From contig NZ_CBDCEO010000013.1 of the NCBI RefSeq assembly GCF_965215815.1, positions 2,232,001-2,296,000 on the forward strand: a stretch of DNA of 64,000 bases, written 5' to 3'. The notes beneath the pieces are model-generated. The model was not told the DNA's origin. It did no database searches and saw only the letters and a list, made by a program, of their open reading frames with translations. This document shows, one piece after another, positions 50,307 through 58,823 of the stretch (the first letter of the stretch is position 1; the number at the start of each line of letters is the position of its first letter). A program made the translations under genes and the position numbers. The stretch comes from Poriferisodalis sp965215815. GTDB taxonomy: Bacteria; Actinomycetota; Acidimicrobiia; Acidimicrobiales; Poriferisodalaceae.

Positions 50307-51179
50307 ATGGGGTCGAAGGCCACGTCCAAAGACGCTGAGCCTGAAGCAGTTGCCGCTGCCGAGCCCGACACCGATTCTCCCGCCCCGCCGCCGAAACGTC
50401 GCAGCCGCATCGGTCGCCGCGAATACGAGCGGGAACTCAAGCTCCTGCAGCAAGAACTGGCCCGCCTCCAGCGCTGGATTGTCCACAAGGGGCTCAAGGT
50501 CGTGGTCATCTTCGAAGGCCGGGATGCGGCCGGCAAGGGCAGCACGATCAAGCGCATTACCGACCGCTTGAACCCTCGCGTGGTGCGCGTCGTGGCGCTC
50601 GGCACGCCCAGTGATCGCGAGAAGACGCAGTGGTGGTTCCAGCGCTACGTCGGAGAGCTGCCTGCAGCTGGCGAAATGGTGCTGTTCGATCGCAGCTGGT
50701 ACAACCGCGGCCTCGTCGAGCCGGTCATGGGCTTTTGCACCGAAGAGGAGTATGAGGAGTTCCTGCGCTCGTGCCCCGAGTTCGAGCGGATGCTGGTGCG
50801 CTCGGGCGTCATCCTCATCAAGTACTGGTTCTCCGTCAGCGACGAGGAGCAGGAGCGTCGCTTCCAGAGCCGCATCGCCGATCCGGCCCGGCGCTGGAAG
50901 CTCTCGCCGATGGACCTCCAAGCTCGTGCACGGTGGGTGGAGTTCTCACGGGCCAAGGACTCCCTGTTCGCGTACACCGACATCAAGCAGGCCCCGTGGT
51001 TCGTCGTCGAGGCGGACGACAAGCGGGCGGCGCGGCTCAACTGCATTGGCCACCTGCTGTCGCAGGTCCCCTACGAAGCCGTGCCGTGGGAGTCCGTCGA
51101 GCTGCCAGAACGCAGTCCTTCAGAGGGATACGTGCGCCCGCCGATGTCAGACCAGACGTTCGTCCCAGAGCTGTACTGA
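50307..51179 (+). CDS. ppk2: polyphosphate kinase 2 (PPK2)
   Basis: A 290-residue PPK2 that uses polyphosphate to phosphorylate nucleotides. Walker A is FEGRDAAGKGSTIKRIT (~69-85), the lid/substrate part reads ALGTPSDREKTQWWFQRYV, and Walker B is LFDRSWYNRGLVEPVMGFC (~128-146). KYWFSVSDEEQERRFQSR and WKLSPMDLQAR complete the single-domain family pattern. The N-terminal 40 residues are acidic and Pro-rich. Together with ppx (25,658) it indicates polyphosphate metabolism. Confidence 0.93.
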   Translation: MGSKATSKDAEPEAVAAAEPDTDSPAPPPKRRSRIGRREYERELKLLQQELARLQRWIVHKGLKVVVIFEGRDAAGKGSTIKRITDRLNPRVVRVVALGTPSDREKTQWWFQRYVGELPAAGEMVLFDRSWYNRGLVEPVMGFCTEEEYEEFLRSCPEFERMLVRSGVILIKYWFSVSDEEQERRFQSRIADPARRWKLSPMDLQARARWVEFSRAKDSLFAYTDIKQAPWFVVEADDKRAARLNCIGHLLSQVPYEAVPWESVELPERSPSEGYVRPPMSDQTFVPELY

Positions 51180-51213
51180 GCCTGCAACCAGGGGTCTGAG
51201 CGGCTCGACCGCG

Positions 51214-51232
51214 GCTCGACTTTGGATCGAGC
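51214..51232. terminator. short hairpin between convergent ppk2 and sulP
   Basis: GCTCGA (51,214-51,219) and TCGAGC (51,227-51,232) form a 6-bp stem with a 7-nt CTTTGGA loop in the 62-nt gap between two converging genes. Confidence 0.35.
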
Positions 51233-51241
51233 GGCGCGGGC

Positions 51242-52885
51242 TCAGGCCTCCGTGCTGGACTCCATGTTGATCTCGAGCAGCCGAGCGGCAATGGACCGAG
51301 CCTGGTCAAAGTCTTGGACAAAGTGGTCGCCCGGCACCCGGTGCAGCACGTCGAGGGCCTGCAAGCTGGTCGCGGGCAGCCCGTCGAGGCCGATCACGAT
51401 GCATTCGGTGTCGTGCTCGATCGCAGCGTCGATGAGCTGCTCCACCACGAGCGCTGCGCTGTCGTCGATGTAGCTCGTCTCGGAGAAGTCCAGGATCACG
51501 ACTTCGTGTTCTTGGATGTCCTTGCCGATGGCGATTCTCAGCCGGTTGGATGACGCAACGGTGAAGCTGCCACGCATCTTCACCATCCCGACTCGTGCCG
51601 AGAACGCATCGAATTGGCTGATGTCGACCCTGTCGCTGTCAGCGAAGAACACTGCGTCGAGCATCGGCACCGACAAGACACTGTCCAGCTCCAGCCGCTC
51701 AAAGCGACGGCTGGCAGCCAGAGCCGCAGCGATCAGGCCGGCGGCAATGGCCACCAGCAGGTCGACGAAGACGGTGAGCCCGAGTGTGAGCAACATCACC
51801 AGCACGTGCTCTCGCTGCACCTTGTTCAGGTGCGTTATGAGTCGCCAGTCGATGAGCCGCAAGCCCATCCACAGCAAGATGCCCGCCAGGACCGAGTAGG
51901 GGATGTCGTCGACGAGGCCGCCGAGCACGATGATCAGCACCAGCGACACCACTGCCGATACTGCGCCCGCCACCCTGGTCTGCGCCCCTGCCCGGATATT
52001 CGTCTGCGTAGCGTCCGGAGCAGCGGCACCCGGCAGGCCGCCGAACATGCCCGCCAGTGCATTGCCGAGTCCAACGCCGATGAGTTCCCGATCCGGGTCG
52101 TGCTGGTACCCGGTCATTGAGTCCGATGCCGAGGCGTTCAGGAGGCTGTTCAGCGTGCCGATGAGAGCGATGATCATCGCTGCGCCGACAGCGCCCCAGA
52201 AGCCGCCGGCTGGCATCTCCATTGCCCAGAATTCCGGAACGTCGACGACTTCGGTGAGGCGGGGAGCCCCGTCGAAGATCCATGCGCCGAGAATGATGCC
52301 GCACACGAGCGCGCCAGCGGGGGCTGGCACGTAGTTGCGCCACCGCTTTGGCCATCCCGCGAAGATCACGAAGGTCGTGACGGCTAATCCGAACGCGTGG
52401 AAGTCCATGTCGCGGGCAGCGTCGGGCCACTCGCGGATCGAATCGAGTGGGTTGCCGAGCACCGGATCGGCACCGAAGAAGGGCAGTACCTGCAGCAGCA
52501 CCACCATGATGCCGACACCGCTGATGAAGCCCGAAGCCACCGAATAGGGCGTGTACTGCACCAGATTCCCGAGCCGCAACAGGCCCAACAGGATCTGGAT
52601 GATGCCGGCTATGAAGATGATTGCGAGCGCCTCGACCGCCGAGTCCGCGTACCTCACGAGAATGAACGACACGGCGATCGCCACCGGGGCCGTCGCCGCG
52701 GAAATCTGTACTCGCGTGCCCCCTACGACAGCCGCCAGGAGCCCGACGGCGACTGCGCCCCACAGACCGGCAACGGGACCCAGCCCTGACACGACGCCGA
52801 AGGCGAGCGCGAGCGGCAAGACGACAGCGGCAGAGGTGATGCCAGCTCGGATGTCCGCACGGAGGAGCTGGGCGTCGTAGTTCAT
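51242..52885 (-). CDS. SulP-family anion transporter with STAS domain
   Basis: A 547-residue secondary transporter. An N-terminal core of about 12-14 TM helices (AGITSAAVVLPLALAFGVVS, GLWGAVAVGLLAAVVGGTRV, later GGLPGAAAPDATQTNIRAGA) is followed by a C-terminal STAS domain (~430-540) with VVILDFSETSYIDDSAALVV. SulP proteins carry sulfate, bicarbonate or related oxyanions. A GGGGAGAGGT site precedes the ATG. It is divergent from the selenoprotein gene, with a 119-nt shared upstream region. Confidence 0.92.
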   Translation of the reverse strand: MNYDAQLLRADIRAGITSAAVVLPLALAFGVVSGLGPVAGLWGAVAVGLLAAVVGGTRVQISAATAPVAIAVSFILVRYADSAVEALAIIFIAGIIQILLGLLRLGNLVQYTPYSVASGFISGVGIMVVLLQVLPFFGADPVLGNPLDSIREWPDAARDMDFHAFGLAVTTFVIFAGWPKRWRNYVPAPAGALVCGIILGAWIFDGAPRLTEVVDVPEFWAMEMPAGGFWGAVGAAMIIALIGTLNSLLNASASDSMTGYQHDPDRELIGVGLGNALAGMFGGLPGAAAPDATQTNIRAGAQTRVAGAVSAVVSLVLIIVLGGLVDDIPYSVLAGILLWMGLRLIDWRLITHLNKVQREHVLVMLLTLGLTVFVDLLVAIAAGLIAAALAASRRFERLELDSVLSVPMLDAVFFADSDRVDISQFDAFSARVGMVKMRGSFTVASSNRLRIAIGKDIQEHEVVILDFSETSYIDDSAALVVEQLIDAAIEHDTECIVIGLDGLPATSLQALDVLHRVPGDHFVQDFDQARSIAARLLEINMESSTEA

Positions 52886-52992
52886 GTGGGACCTCTCCCC
52901 ATGGGGTCAACCCGCGGGTCACTGTAGTTCACTGCTTGACGGCCACTTGCGGACTCTGACGTTGCGCCACGCTGCACCTGAAACCGGCCCGC

Positions 52993-52998
52993 TACGGT
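52993..52998 (+). promoter_or_regulatory. -10 box TACGGT before the selenoprotein gene
   Basis: TACGGT lies 6 nt before the ATG at 53,005, identical in sequence and spacing to the P450 promoter box. Confidence 0.4.
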
Positions 52999-53004
52999 CT
53001 CGCC

Positions 53005-54240
53005 ATGACCGAAAGCGCCTCTGTCATCGAATCCAATCCTGCGCCTATTCCTGATCTCGACACCGCCGGTACGCCATGGCGCGGCGGTCGGGCATGGATC
53101 GACCGCCAGGGCTTTATCGGCCCGTTGCAACCCGGGACCGGGCCGCGCCGAGATCCAGCGGGACACTCGCCCAGCGGACCCGAGGTGGGGCAGCGATTGC
53201 CCGATGTCCGCGCGATGGGCGCGGCCGGGCAAGCGATCGACGTGCATCAGCATCGCGACGGCAAACCCGCAGTGATGCTCTTCTTCCGTTCGGCCGTGTG
53301 GTGACCGCCGTGCCGCACGCAGCTGGTCGAGCTGCAGCGATCAATGTCCGCTTTCGAGGCGGCGGGTGTTGCCGTCTATGCCCTCAGCTATGACGAGCCC
53401 GAGGCGTTGGCGGACTTCGCCGCTGAGCACGCAACCACCTTCACACTCCTGTCCGATCCCGACAGCAAGGTGATTTCCGGGTTCGGGATCCTCAACACGC
53501 TGATCCCGCCCGATGATCACCCGTGGCACGGCATCCCATTCCCCGGCGCTTACATCATCGATGGCGAGGGGATCATCCGGTCCAAGTTCTTCGAGGGCCG
53601 TCTGGCAATCCGTGCGAGCGGCGACCAGCTGCTGCGGGCCGTCCGGGGAGAGCCGGCCCCCGCGACGGACGACGCTGTGCTCGCCGATCTGGCGACCGAC
53701 GATGTGTCGACCGAACCAGGCGACATCGAGGTGCGGGTCTGGACGAAAGCCCGGCACTTGCCGCCCGGCATCGTGGCGGACCTGAACGTCGAGCTCACAC
53801 CCCCGCTCGGATGGCACCTCTACGGCGCACCGGTGCCTGCCGGCATGGTTGCGACAGCCGTGGAGCTCGACGACGGCGAGCAGTCAATCATCGTGCTCGA
53901 CGCCGCACTGCCGGTGGCACGCCCCCATGTGCTCGAAGGCACTGGTGAGACGCTGCAAGTCTTCGAGCCAGACGACGACGGCGCTATCCGCGTCGTCGTC
54001 CCCTTCCTGCACAACGGCTCGAAGCTGAACGAGAACCGCGAAGTGACCGCGTCGGGCGTGGTGCGATGGCAGGTGTGCGACGATTCGACCTGCTCACTAC
54101 CCGGGGCGCGCCGATTCGAGCTGAGGATCCCGACAGGCGCCGTGGTCGTGCCTCACTATCCGAGCCCAGAACGGCCGCTCGAGCCCGGTCAGATGGACTC
54201 AGCTCGACACCTCGCCAAGATGCGAGAGCGCCGCGCTTAA
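53005..54240 (+). CDS. putative selenoprotein: redoxin domain with U-x-x-C, fused to DsbD-alpha-like domain
   Basis: One frame runs from ATG 53,005 to TAA 54,240, interrupted only by TGA at 53,302-53,304 (codon 100). The context is MLFFRSAVW-TGA-PPCRTQL, so the TGA takes the place of the first Cys in the redoxin WCxxC active site and Cys103 is its partner. Sequence after it continues the AhpC/TSA-redoxin fold without a break (FEAAGVAVYALSYDEPEALA, TFTLLSDPDSKVISGFGIL). Residues ~230-410 resemble the DsbD N-terminal domain (LTPPLGWHLYGAP, WQVCDDSTCSLPG). There is no signal peptide, so it is cytoplasmic. It is probably a peroxiredoxin- or thioredoxin-like thiol/selenol oxidoreductase, 411 residues with Sec. 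Confidence 0.75.
53302..53335 (+). promoter_or_regulatory. recoded TGA (Sec) and candidate bacterial SECIS hairpin
   Basis: TGA at 53,302-53,304 is followed by GCAGCT (53,319-53,324), loop GGTCG (53,325-53,329) and AGCTGC (53,330-53,335): a perfect 6-bp stem with a 5-nt loop that begins GG, 20 nt after the TGA. Distance, stem size and a G in the first two loop positions match the known bacterial SECIS pattern recognised by SelB. Confidence 0.65.
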
Positions 54241-54350
54241 CCGCTGCATCTGATGGTTCGGCTGAGCAAACTCAGCCGCTGTGTCTGATGGTTCGGCTGA
54301 GCAAGCTCAACCGCTGTGTCTGATGGTTCGGCTGAGCAAGCTCAACCGAA
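54241..54350. repeat. triplicated 35-bp hairpin repeat between convergent genes
   Basis: Units 54,241-54,275, 54,276-54,310 and 54,311-54,345; the last two are identical, the first differs at four positions. Each contains an inverted repeat (CGGCTGAG-CAAA-CTCAGCCG, or TTCGGCTGAGC-AA-GCTCAACCGAA in the last). It starts right after the selenoprotein stop and runs into the SDR stop codon, so it probably works as a bidirectional terminator that has been tandemly amplified. Confidence 0.8.
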
Positions 54351-55085
54351 CATGCCCCCATCGACGGTGAATTCCTGGCCGGTGCAGTAGCTGCTGGCGT
54401 CCGACGCCAGGAACAGGACCACGCGGCCGACTTCGGCCGGTTCGGCGATGCGCCCCAGCGGCACGTTGCGCAGCACCCGGCGAGTGCGGTCGGGGTCCTC
54501 GTTGAAGACCGATGTCTGGGTCAGCATCTCGGTGTCGATGTAACCGGGATGAACCGAGTTGACGCGCACGTTGCGGCGGCCGAGTTCTTTCGCCGCCGAC
54601 TTGGTCATGCCGCGCACGGCCCACTTGCTGGCGCCGTAGGCGAACCCTCCCAAGGTGCCCATGAGGCCCGCGACTGAGCTGATGTTGATGATGGATCCGG
54701 ACTCTGCCTCGGCCATCACTGCCCCGACCTTCTGCATTCCCAAGAACGGGCCGAGAGCGTTGATGCTCATCATGCGGTGGTAGTCCTCGGCCGTGGTGTT
54801 CATCAGGCCGGTGTCCTGGAAGATCCCGGCGTTGTTCACCAGGGCGTCGATGCGGCCGTGACGATTCACGACGTCGGCCACGACCGCATCCCAATCGGCC
54901 TCCGAGGCCACGTCCTGGTGCAGGTACTCGCATCCCACCTCACCGGCGGTCCGCTCGCCCTCTTCGTCGAGCACGTCGGTGAGGACCACGGTTGCACCCT
55001 CGTCAGCAAAGAGCTGCCCTTCGACAGCGCCCTGCCCTCGTGCGCCCCCGGTAATGATCGCGACTCGCCCGTCCAGGACACCCAT
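54342..55085 (-). CDS. short-chain dehydrogenase/reductase
   Basis: A 247-residue classical SDR. The cofactor loop is IITGGARGQGAVEG (~11-24), NNAG is present, ISSVAG carries the Ser, and the active site YGASKWAVRG (YxxxK, ~150-159) is intact, with VNSVHPGYIDTEM after it. It resembles 3-alpha/20-beta-hydroxysteroid dehydrogenase-type enzymes of actinobacteria. The substrate is not known. Its stop lies inside the third 35-bp repeat. Confidence 0.9.
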   Translation of the reverse strand: MGVLDGRVAIITGGARGQGAVEGQLFADEGATVVLTDVLDEEGERTAGEVGCEYLHQDVASEADWDAVVADVVNRHGRIDALVNNAGIFQDTGLMNTTAEDYHRMMSINALGPFLGMQKVGAVMAEAESGSIINISSVAGLMGTLGGFAYGASKWAVRGMTKSAAKELGRRNVRVNSVHPGYIDTEMLTQTSVFNEDPDRTRRVLRNVPLGRIAEPAEVGRVVLFLASDASSYCTGQEFTVDGGMFG

Positions 55086-55204
55086 CTGCTGCCTCCCAGC
55101 CTGTGTGCGGTTGACTCCATGGCCGCGCCTGCACGCGACCGACGACGAGACCCTAGACCTAGAAGGTCTCAGGTGCCGTTGCCGGCGAAGAGCCGCGGCG
55201 CCGC

Positions 55205-56272
55205 TCAGCGTCGGCTGGTGGCCTGAAGCTCCGTGAGAATGCTGGTCAACCGCTCGCCGTCTTCAGGATTACTGACGGGAATCGAGAACTCGATGCGGTC
55301 GATCAGGGCACCGTATCGCTCGGCGAGCAGCCGTCCGATCTGGTCGTAGGTGCCGACCGTGGCGATGGTGTGCAGCATCTCATCGGATACGAGCGCCGAA
55401 ATCTCGTCCCAGCGCTGAGCTTTCGACATCACCGCGGCCCGCTCCGACTCGTCAGTCCATTCGTGCACGTCGAAGGCTGCCCGGTAGGCGGGAGTCGACA
55501 GGTAGAAACCCACGCGCTCACGAACAGTGCGTGCCACGACCGCCAGCATGGCCTCGTCTGGCGCTGCGGCCACGAGCGGCTTCATGCACCAGTCCACTGC
55601 GACGGCGTCGCGCCCGGCTCGTTCGGCGCCACGATCGACCGCAGGCGCCATGACCTCAGTGATGTACAGCGGCGAGCACACCGGGTGCAGCCGGATGCCA
55701 TCGGCGACCTCGCCGGCGACCCCGCACATGTTGGGGTTGATTGCCGCGATGTGCACCGGGATGTCGGGATGGGCGATCGGGCCTGGATCGAACAGCGGCA
55801 CCATCAGGTTCAGGTTGTAGTGCTCGCTCTGGTAGTCCAGCGGGGAGCGATCCTGCCAGCAGCGCCACACTGCACGCACTGCGCCGACGTAGTCGCGCAT
55901 CCACGGCGCCGGCGCCGACCACTCCATGCCGTAACGGCGGCGGATGTGGCCACGAACTTGGGATCCGAGCCCCAGAATCGCCCGGTTGCCGGAAGCCTTC
56001 TGCAGCGTCCATGCCGACAGTGCAGTGACGGTGGGTGACCGCGGGAATGCCATCGCCACTGAGGTGCCGAGTCCCAGCGTGGTCGTTGCCATTGCTGCCA
56101 TTGCGAGGAGCTGGTAGGGGTCGTCCTTGGTCTCCTCGACGACGAGGGCGTCGTAGCCCAGTTCTTCGACCTGCGCAGCGGCCTCGCCGATGCCCGTCAC
56201 GTCGAGCGGCACGTCGGGGGCTCGCAGCCCGGGGTCGAGCTTGCCCAGCGGCAGCAGTGTCTCGGTTCTCAT
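55205..56272 (-). CDS. LLM-class (probably F420-dependent) oxidoreductase
   Basis: A 355-residue luciferase-like (beta/alpha)8 protein. AAAQVEELGYDALVVEETKD is the typical N-terminal strand-helix, and LGLGTSVAMAFPRSPTVTAL and LGLGSQVRGHIRRRYGMEW fit the F420-binding subgroup that many actinobacteria carry. Later come IPVHIAAINPNMCGVAGEVA and DGIRLHPV. The reaction is a hydride transfer to an unknown substrate. It lies 3 nt downstream of the D-2-hydroxyacid dehydrogenase gene and is probably co-transcribed with it. Confidence 0.87.
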   Translation of the reverse strand: MRTETLLPLGKLDPGLRAPDVPLDVTGIGEAAAQVEELGYDALVVEETKDDPYQLLAMAAMATTTLGLGTSVAMAFPRSPTVTALSAWTLQKASGNRAILGLGSQVRGHIRRRYGMEWSAPAPWMRDYVGAVRAVWRCWQDRSPLDYQSEHYNLNLMVPLFDPGPIAHPDIPVHIAAINPNMCGVAGEVADGIRLHPVCSPLYITEVMAPAVDRGAERAGRDAVAVDWCMKPLVAAAPDEAMLAVVARTVRERVGFYLSTPAYRAAFDVHEWTDESERAAVMSKAQRWDEISALVSDEMLHTIATVGTYDQIGRLLAERYGALIDRIEFSIPVSNPEDGERLTSILTELQATSRR

Positions 56273-56275
56273 GGC

Positions 56276-57289
56276 TCAGCCCTCGACCAGCAGGCGAGGC
56301 GCGTGGCCCGCGAGGAACGAATCGAGCTGAGAAATGAACAGATCGTCGTTGCGAGACGGCATCCCGCTGCCGGCACCTCCGATATGGGTCGTCATCACAA
56401 CCTTGGGATGATTCCACAGCGGGCTGTCAGCGGGCAACGGCTCGATGTCGAAGACATCGAGCACCGCCGTCGCGGGACGGTTCCCGTCCAGCCATGCCAG
56501 CAGGGCATCGGCGTCAATGACGGGTCCACGGGCCACGTTGACCAGCACCGCGTCGTCGCGCACCGACGCCAGGAACTTGGCATCGACGAGCCCCCGCGTT
56601 TCATCAGTGAGCGGGCACGTCAGGACCACCACGTCAGCCAGAGGCAGCTCATCGGCAAGGGCTTCCATCGTCACCATCGCGTCCGCGGACCCGAGGTCGG
56701 CGGCATCGGCAACGCTGCGGCGGGCACCGACGACGACTGCGCCGAACGGCTGTGCCAGCGCCGCCAGCTTGCGGCCGATTGAGCCGAAGCCGATTACCAG
56801 CCAGCGGCTGCCCCGCACCTCTCGCCACGGCACCTGCAGCCAGACACCGGCTCTCCGGCGATCGATACGTCCTTCCCAGCCATGAAGGGTGTGCAGGATC
56901 AGCGACATCGTGTGCTCGGCGGTGGCGTCGTTCGGAGCGTCGCTGCGGCTCAACTGAACGCCATCGGCCACGAGCCGCTGGAACGGTGGCGCATCGGTTC
57001 CGGCCAAGCACGCCTGGGTCCAACGCAGTGTCCCAGGGGCCAGCGCAGCTTCGACGAAGCCGGCCAGGTCGCCGCCGAACAGCAGCCCGATCGACACCCA
57101 GGCAGCATTGGGCGCGTACGTCGGCGAGCCGATCGGAATCCCGTCCGCGTCGGCGACTGGGGTGCCGTCGGCGAGCGTTACCCCGTCGCGACTCCACAAC
57201 AGCGGCTCGATGTCGTGATCGAGCGCCGACAGCCGATCAGCAAGCCGCGCATAGTCGTCGACGGGCAGCAGGACTTGTCGAGAACTCAC
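56276..57289 (-). CDS. D-isomer-specific 2-hydroxyacid dehydrogenase
   Basis: A 337-residue NAD(P)-dependent dehydrogenase. The Rossmann motif is LVIGFGSIGRKLAALA (~164-179). The catalytic residues appear as Arg in LVNVARGPVIDADAL (~248), Glu in DVFDIEPLPADSP (~277) and His in MTTHIGGAGSG (~298). The N-terminal substrate domain is less conserved. It could act on 2-oxoacids such as glyoxylate or hydroxypyruvate; specificity is not predictable. It forms an operon with the LLM gene. Confidence 0.9.
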   Translation of the reverse strand: MSSRQVLLPVDDYARLADRLSALDHDIEPLLWSRDGVTLADGTPVADADGIPIGSPTYAPNAAWVSIGLLFGGDLAGFVEAALAPGTLRWTQACLAGTDAPPFQRLVADGVQLSRSDAPNDATAEHTMSLILHTLHGWEGRIDRRRAGVWLQVPWREVRGSRWLVIGFGSIGRKLAALAQPFGAVVVGARRSVADAADLGSADAMVTMEALADELPLADVVVLTCPLTDETRGLVDAKFLASVRDDAVLVNVARGPVIDADALLAWLDGNRPATAVLDVFDIEPLPADSPLWNHPKVVMTTHIGGAGSGMPSRNDDLFISQLDSFLAGHAPRLLVEG

Positions 57290-57383
57290 GCCGGCACGCT
57301 ACGCAGTCTCCAATGTCATCGCCGGGACGATCCGTTAGAGCCTTAGCGGATAGGCGGCGATGCCCGGCCGCCCCGACGGCCTC

Positions 57384-57430
57384 GACTCTGCGCAGAAATG
57401 CCGCCACAGACGGCAAATTTGCACACAGAA
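57384..57430. repeat. intergenic palindromic repeat, copy E
   Basis: Left arm GACTCTGCGCAGAAATGCCG (57,384-57,403) and right arm CGGCAAATTTGCACACAGAA (57,411-57,430) around a 7-nt loop, between the divergent dehydrogenase and MFS genes. Most similar in core to D1/D2. Confidence 0.6.
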
Positions 57431-57446
57431 AGCGTGACAGCAGCCA

Positions 57447-57452
57447 TAGGGT
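57447..57452 (+). promoter_or_regulatory. -10 box TAGGGT before the MFS gene
   Basis: TAGGGT lies 8 nt before the ATG at 57,461 and favours that start over upstream in-frame starts that fall in or next to palindrome copy E. Confidence 0.4.
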
Positions 57453-57460
57453 GCGCAACG

Positions 57461-58756
57461 ATGCGAACGGTCGGCAGCGTCTCCAGCGCAGTACCGGACG
57501 CTGCCGTGGCGCCGCCGGGTCCCGAAGGCCTGCTGCAGCGCTTCGGTCTGAGGTTCGTGCTCGTCGCCACGATGGTGCTCGGGCCGTTTCCCCTCATCGC
57601 ACCGGCGGTTGTAGCGGCCGATCTCATCGGGTCGCTCGGCATCACCAAGGGTGTCTTCGGGGTGGCGCTCACGACCAACACGGTTGCAGCAGCGCTGTTC
57701 GCCCCGCTCTCGGGGCGCCTCACCGACCGAATCGGCCCGAAGCTCTCAACCGTGCTGACCATCGCTACCGCCGGGGTCGGTCTGATCGGCATGGCCTTCG
57801 CGTCCAACGTTTGGGCGCTGATGGCCTTCGCAACTTTCGCTGGCCTTGGCCAGGGCTGGTGCAACCCGGCGACCAACAAGCTCATCGCCGAACGAGTGCC
57901 GGAAGGTCAACGAGGCACAATCACCGGCCTCAAGCAATCGGGCGTCATGTTCGGGACCTTCCTGGCGGGGGCGACGCTGCCGACGCTCGCCGTCTGGTTC
58001 GGATGGCGTACCGCGGTCGGCGTCTATGGGGTCGTGGCTCTGGCGTGCGCTCTAGGCATCCAACTGTGGATGCGTCCCGACGCGCGGACGGGCTCCGCAT
58101 CGGCGGTGGCGTACGACGCACCGCCGGGCGCGGTGTTCACCATTACCCCGTTGCTTCCGAAGGTGCTCCGGATGGGCCGCTCCGAACGCCGCTTCATCAG
58201 GACCATCACCTGGTACTCGCTGTTGATGGGAGCCGTCGTCGGTGGCGTGGGCCGCTTCCAGATCCTCTTTGCCGAGGAATCACTGGGCTGGACCAACGTC
58301 TGGGCCGGCCTGGCCAGCGCGCTCGCAGGCATCACCGCGGTGGGATCACGCATCTGGTGGGCCCGACTCACCGAACTACGAGTCCGGCCGGCGAGCGCGC
58401 TGGCCGTGCAAGCGGGGTTCACCATCGTCGCGATGGGCCTCCTGCTCGCCGCCACCTCTGTCAACGGCGGCCTGCTGTGGGTGATGTCCCTGCTGGCTGG
58501 CTTCACCATGATGTCCTGGAACGCCGTAGCGATGTTGGCGATCATCACCGGGATTCCTGTTGCCCTGGCGGGCCGGGCATCGGGCACCGTGATGCTTGGC
58601 TTCATGTCCGGGTTGAGCATCGGCGGCCTCTCGACCGGCTACATAGCCGAATGGACGGGCAGTTTCGACCTGGTTTGGACCGGCTTCGCGGTCTGCGCGG
58701 CAGGCGCAACCGTCATGGCGCTGGTCATGCGCCGGCATCGCCGACCCAGCTACTAG
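57461..58756 (+). CDS. MFS transporter
   Basis: A 431-residue major facilitator with about 12 TM helices. The signature between helices 2 and 3 is SGRLTDRIGPKLSTVLT. The paired loop near TM8-9 reads SRIWWARLTELRVRPASALA. GQGWCNPATNKLIAERVPEG is a characteristic TM4-5 stretch. It is similar in style to oxalate/formate- or nitrate-type and metabolite MFS members. The substrate is unknown. Homogentisate dioxygenase follows on the same strand, so a role in aromatic acid uptake is possible but unproven. Confidence 0.87.
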   Translation: MRTVGSVSSAVPDAAVAPPGPEGLLQRFGLRFVLVATMVLGPFPLIAPAVVAADLIGSLGITKGVFGVALTTNTVAAALFAPLSGRLTDRIGPKLSTVLTIATAGVGLIGMAFASNVWALMAFATFAGLGQGWCNPATNKLIAERVPEGQRGTITGLKQSGVMFGTFLAGATLPTLAVWFGWRTAVGVYGVVALACALGIQLWMRPDARTGSASAVAYDAPPGAVFTITPLLPKVLRMGRSERRFIRTITWYSLLMGAVVGGVGRFQILFAEESLGWTNVWAGLASALAGITAVGSRIWWARLTELRVRPASALAVQAGFTIVAMGLLLAATSVNGGLLWVMSLLAGFTMMSWNAVAMLAIITGIPVALAGRASGTVMLGFMSGLSIGGLSTGYIAEWTGSFDLVWTGFAVCAAGATVMALVMRRHRRPSY

Positions 58757-58810
58757 CGCCGGTCTGGCTGGTCCGTGCTCGCTCCCTCAAGCGGGTCGGC
58801 GGGCCCGATC

Positions 58811-58816
58811 TAGGCT
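58811..58816 (+). promoter_or_regulatory. -10 box TAGGCT before hmgA
   Basis: TAGGCT lies 7 nt before the ATG at 58,824. Confidence 0.4.
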
Positions 58817-58823
58817 GGCAGGC

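Noticed and set aside
53302..53304. TGA as a true stop or sequencing error splitting a redoxin gene
   Set aside because: The stop falls precisely on the active-site Cys codon, the frame is unchanged on both sides, and a SECIS-like hairpin follows; an error remains possible but is the less likely reading.
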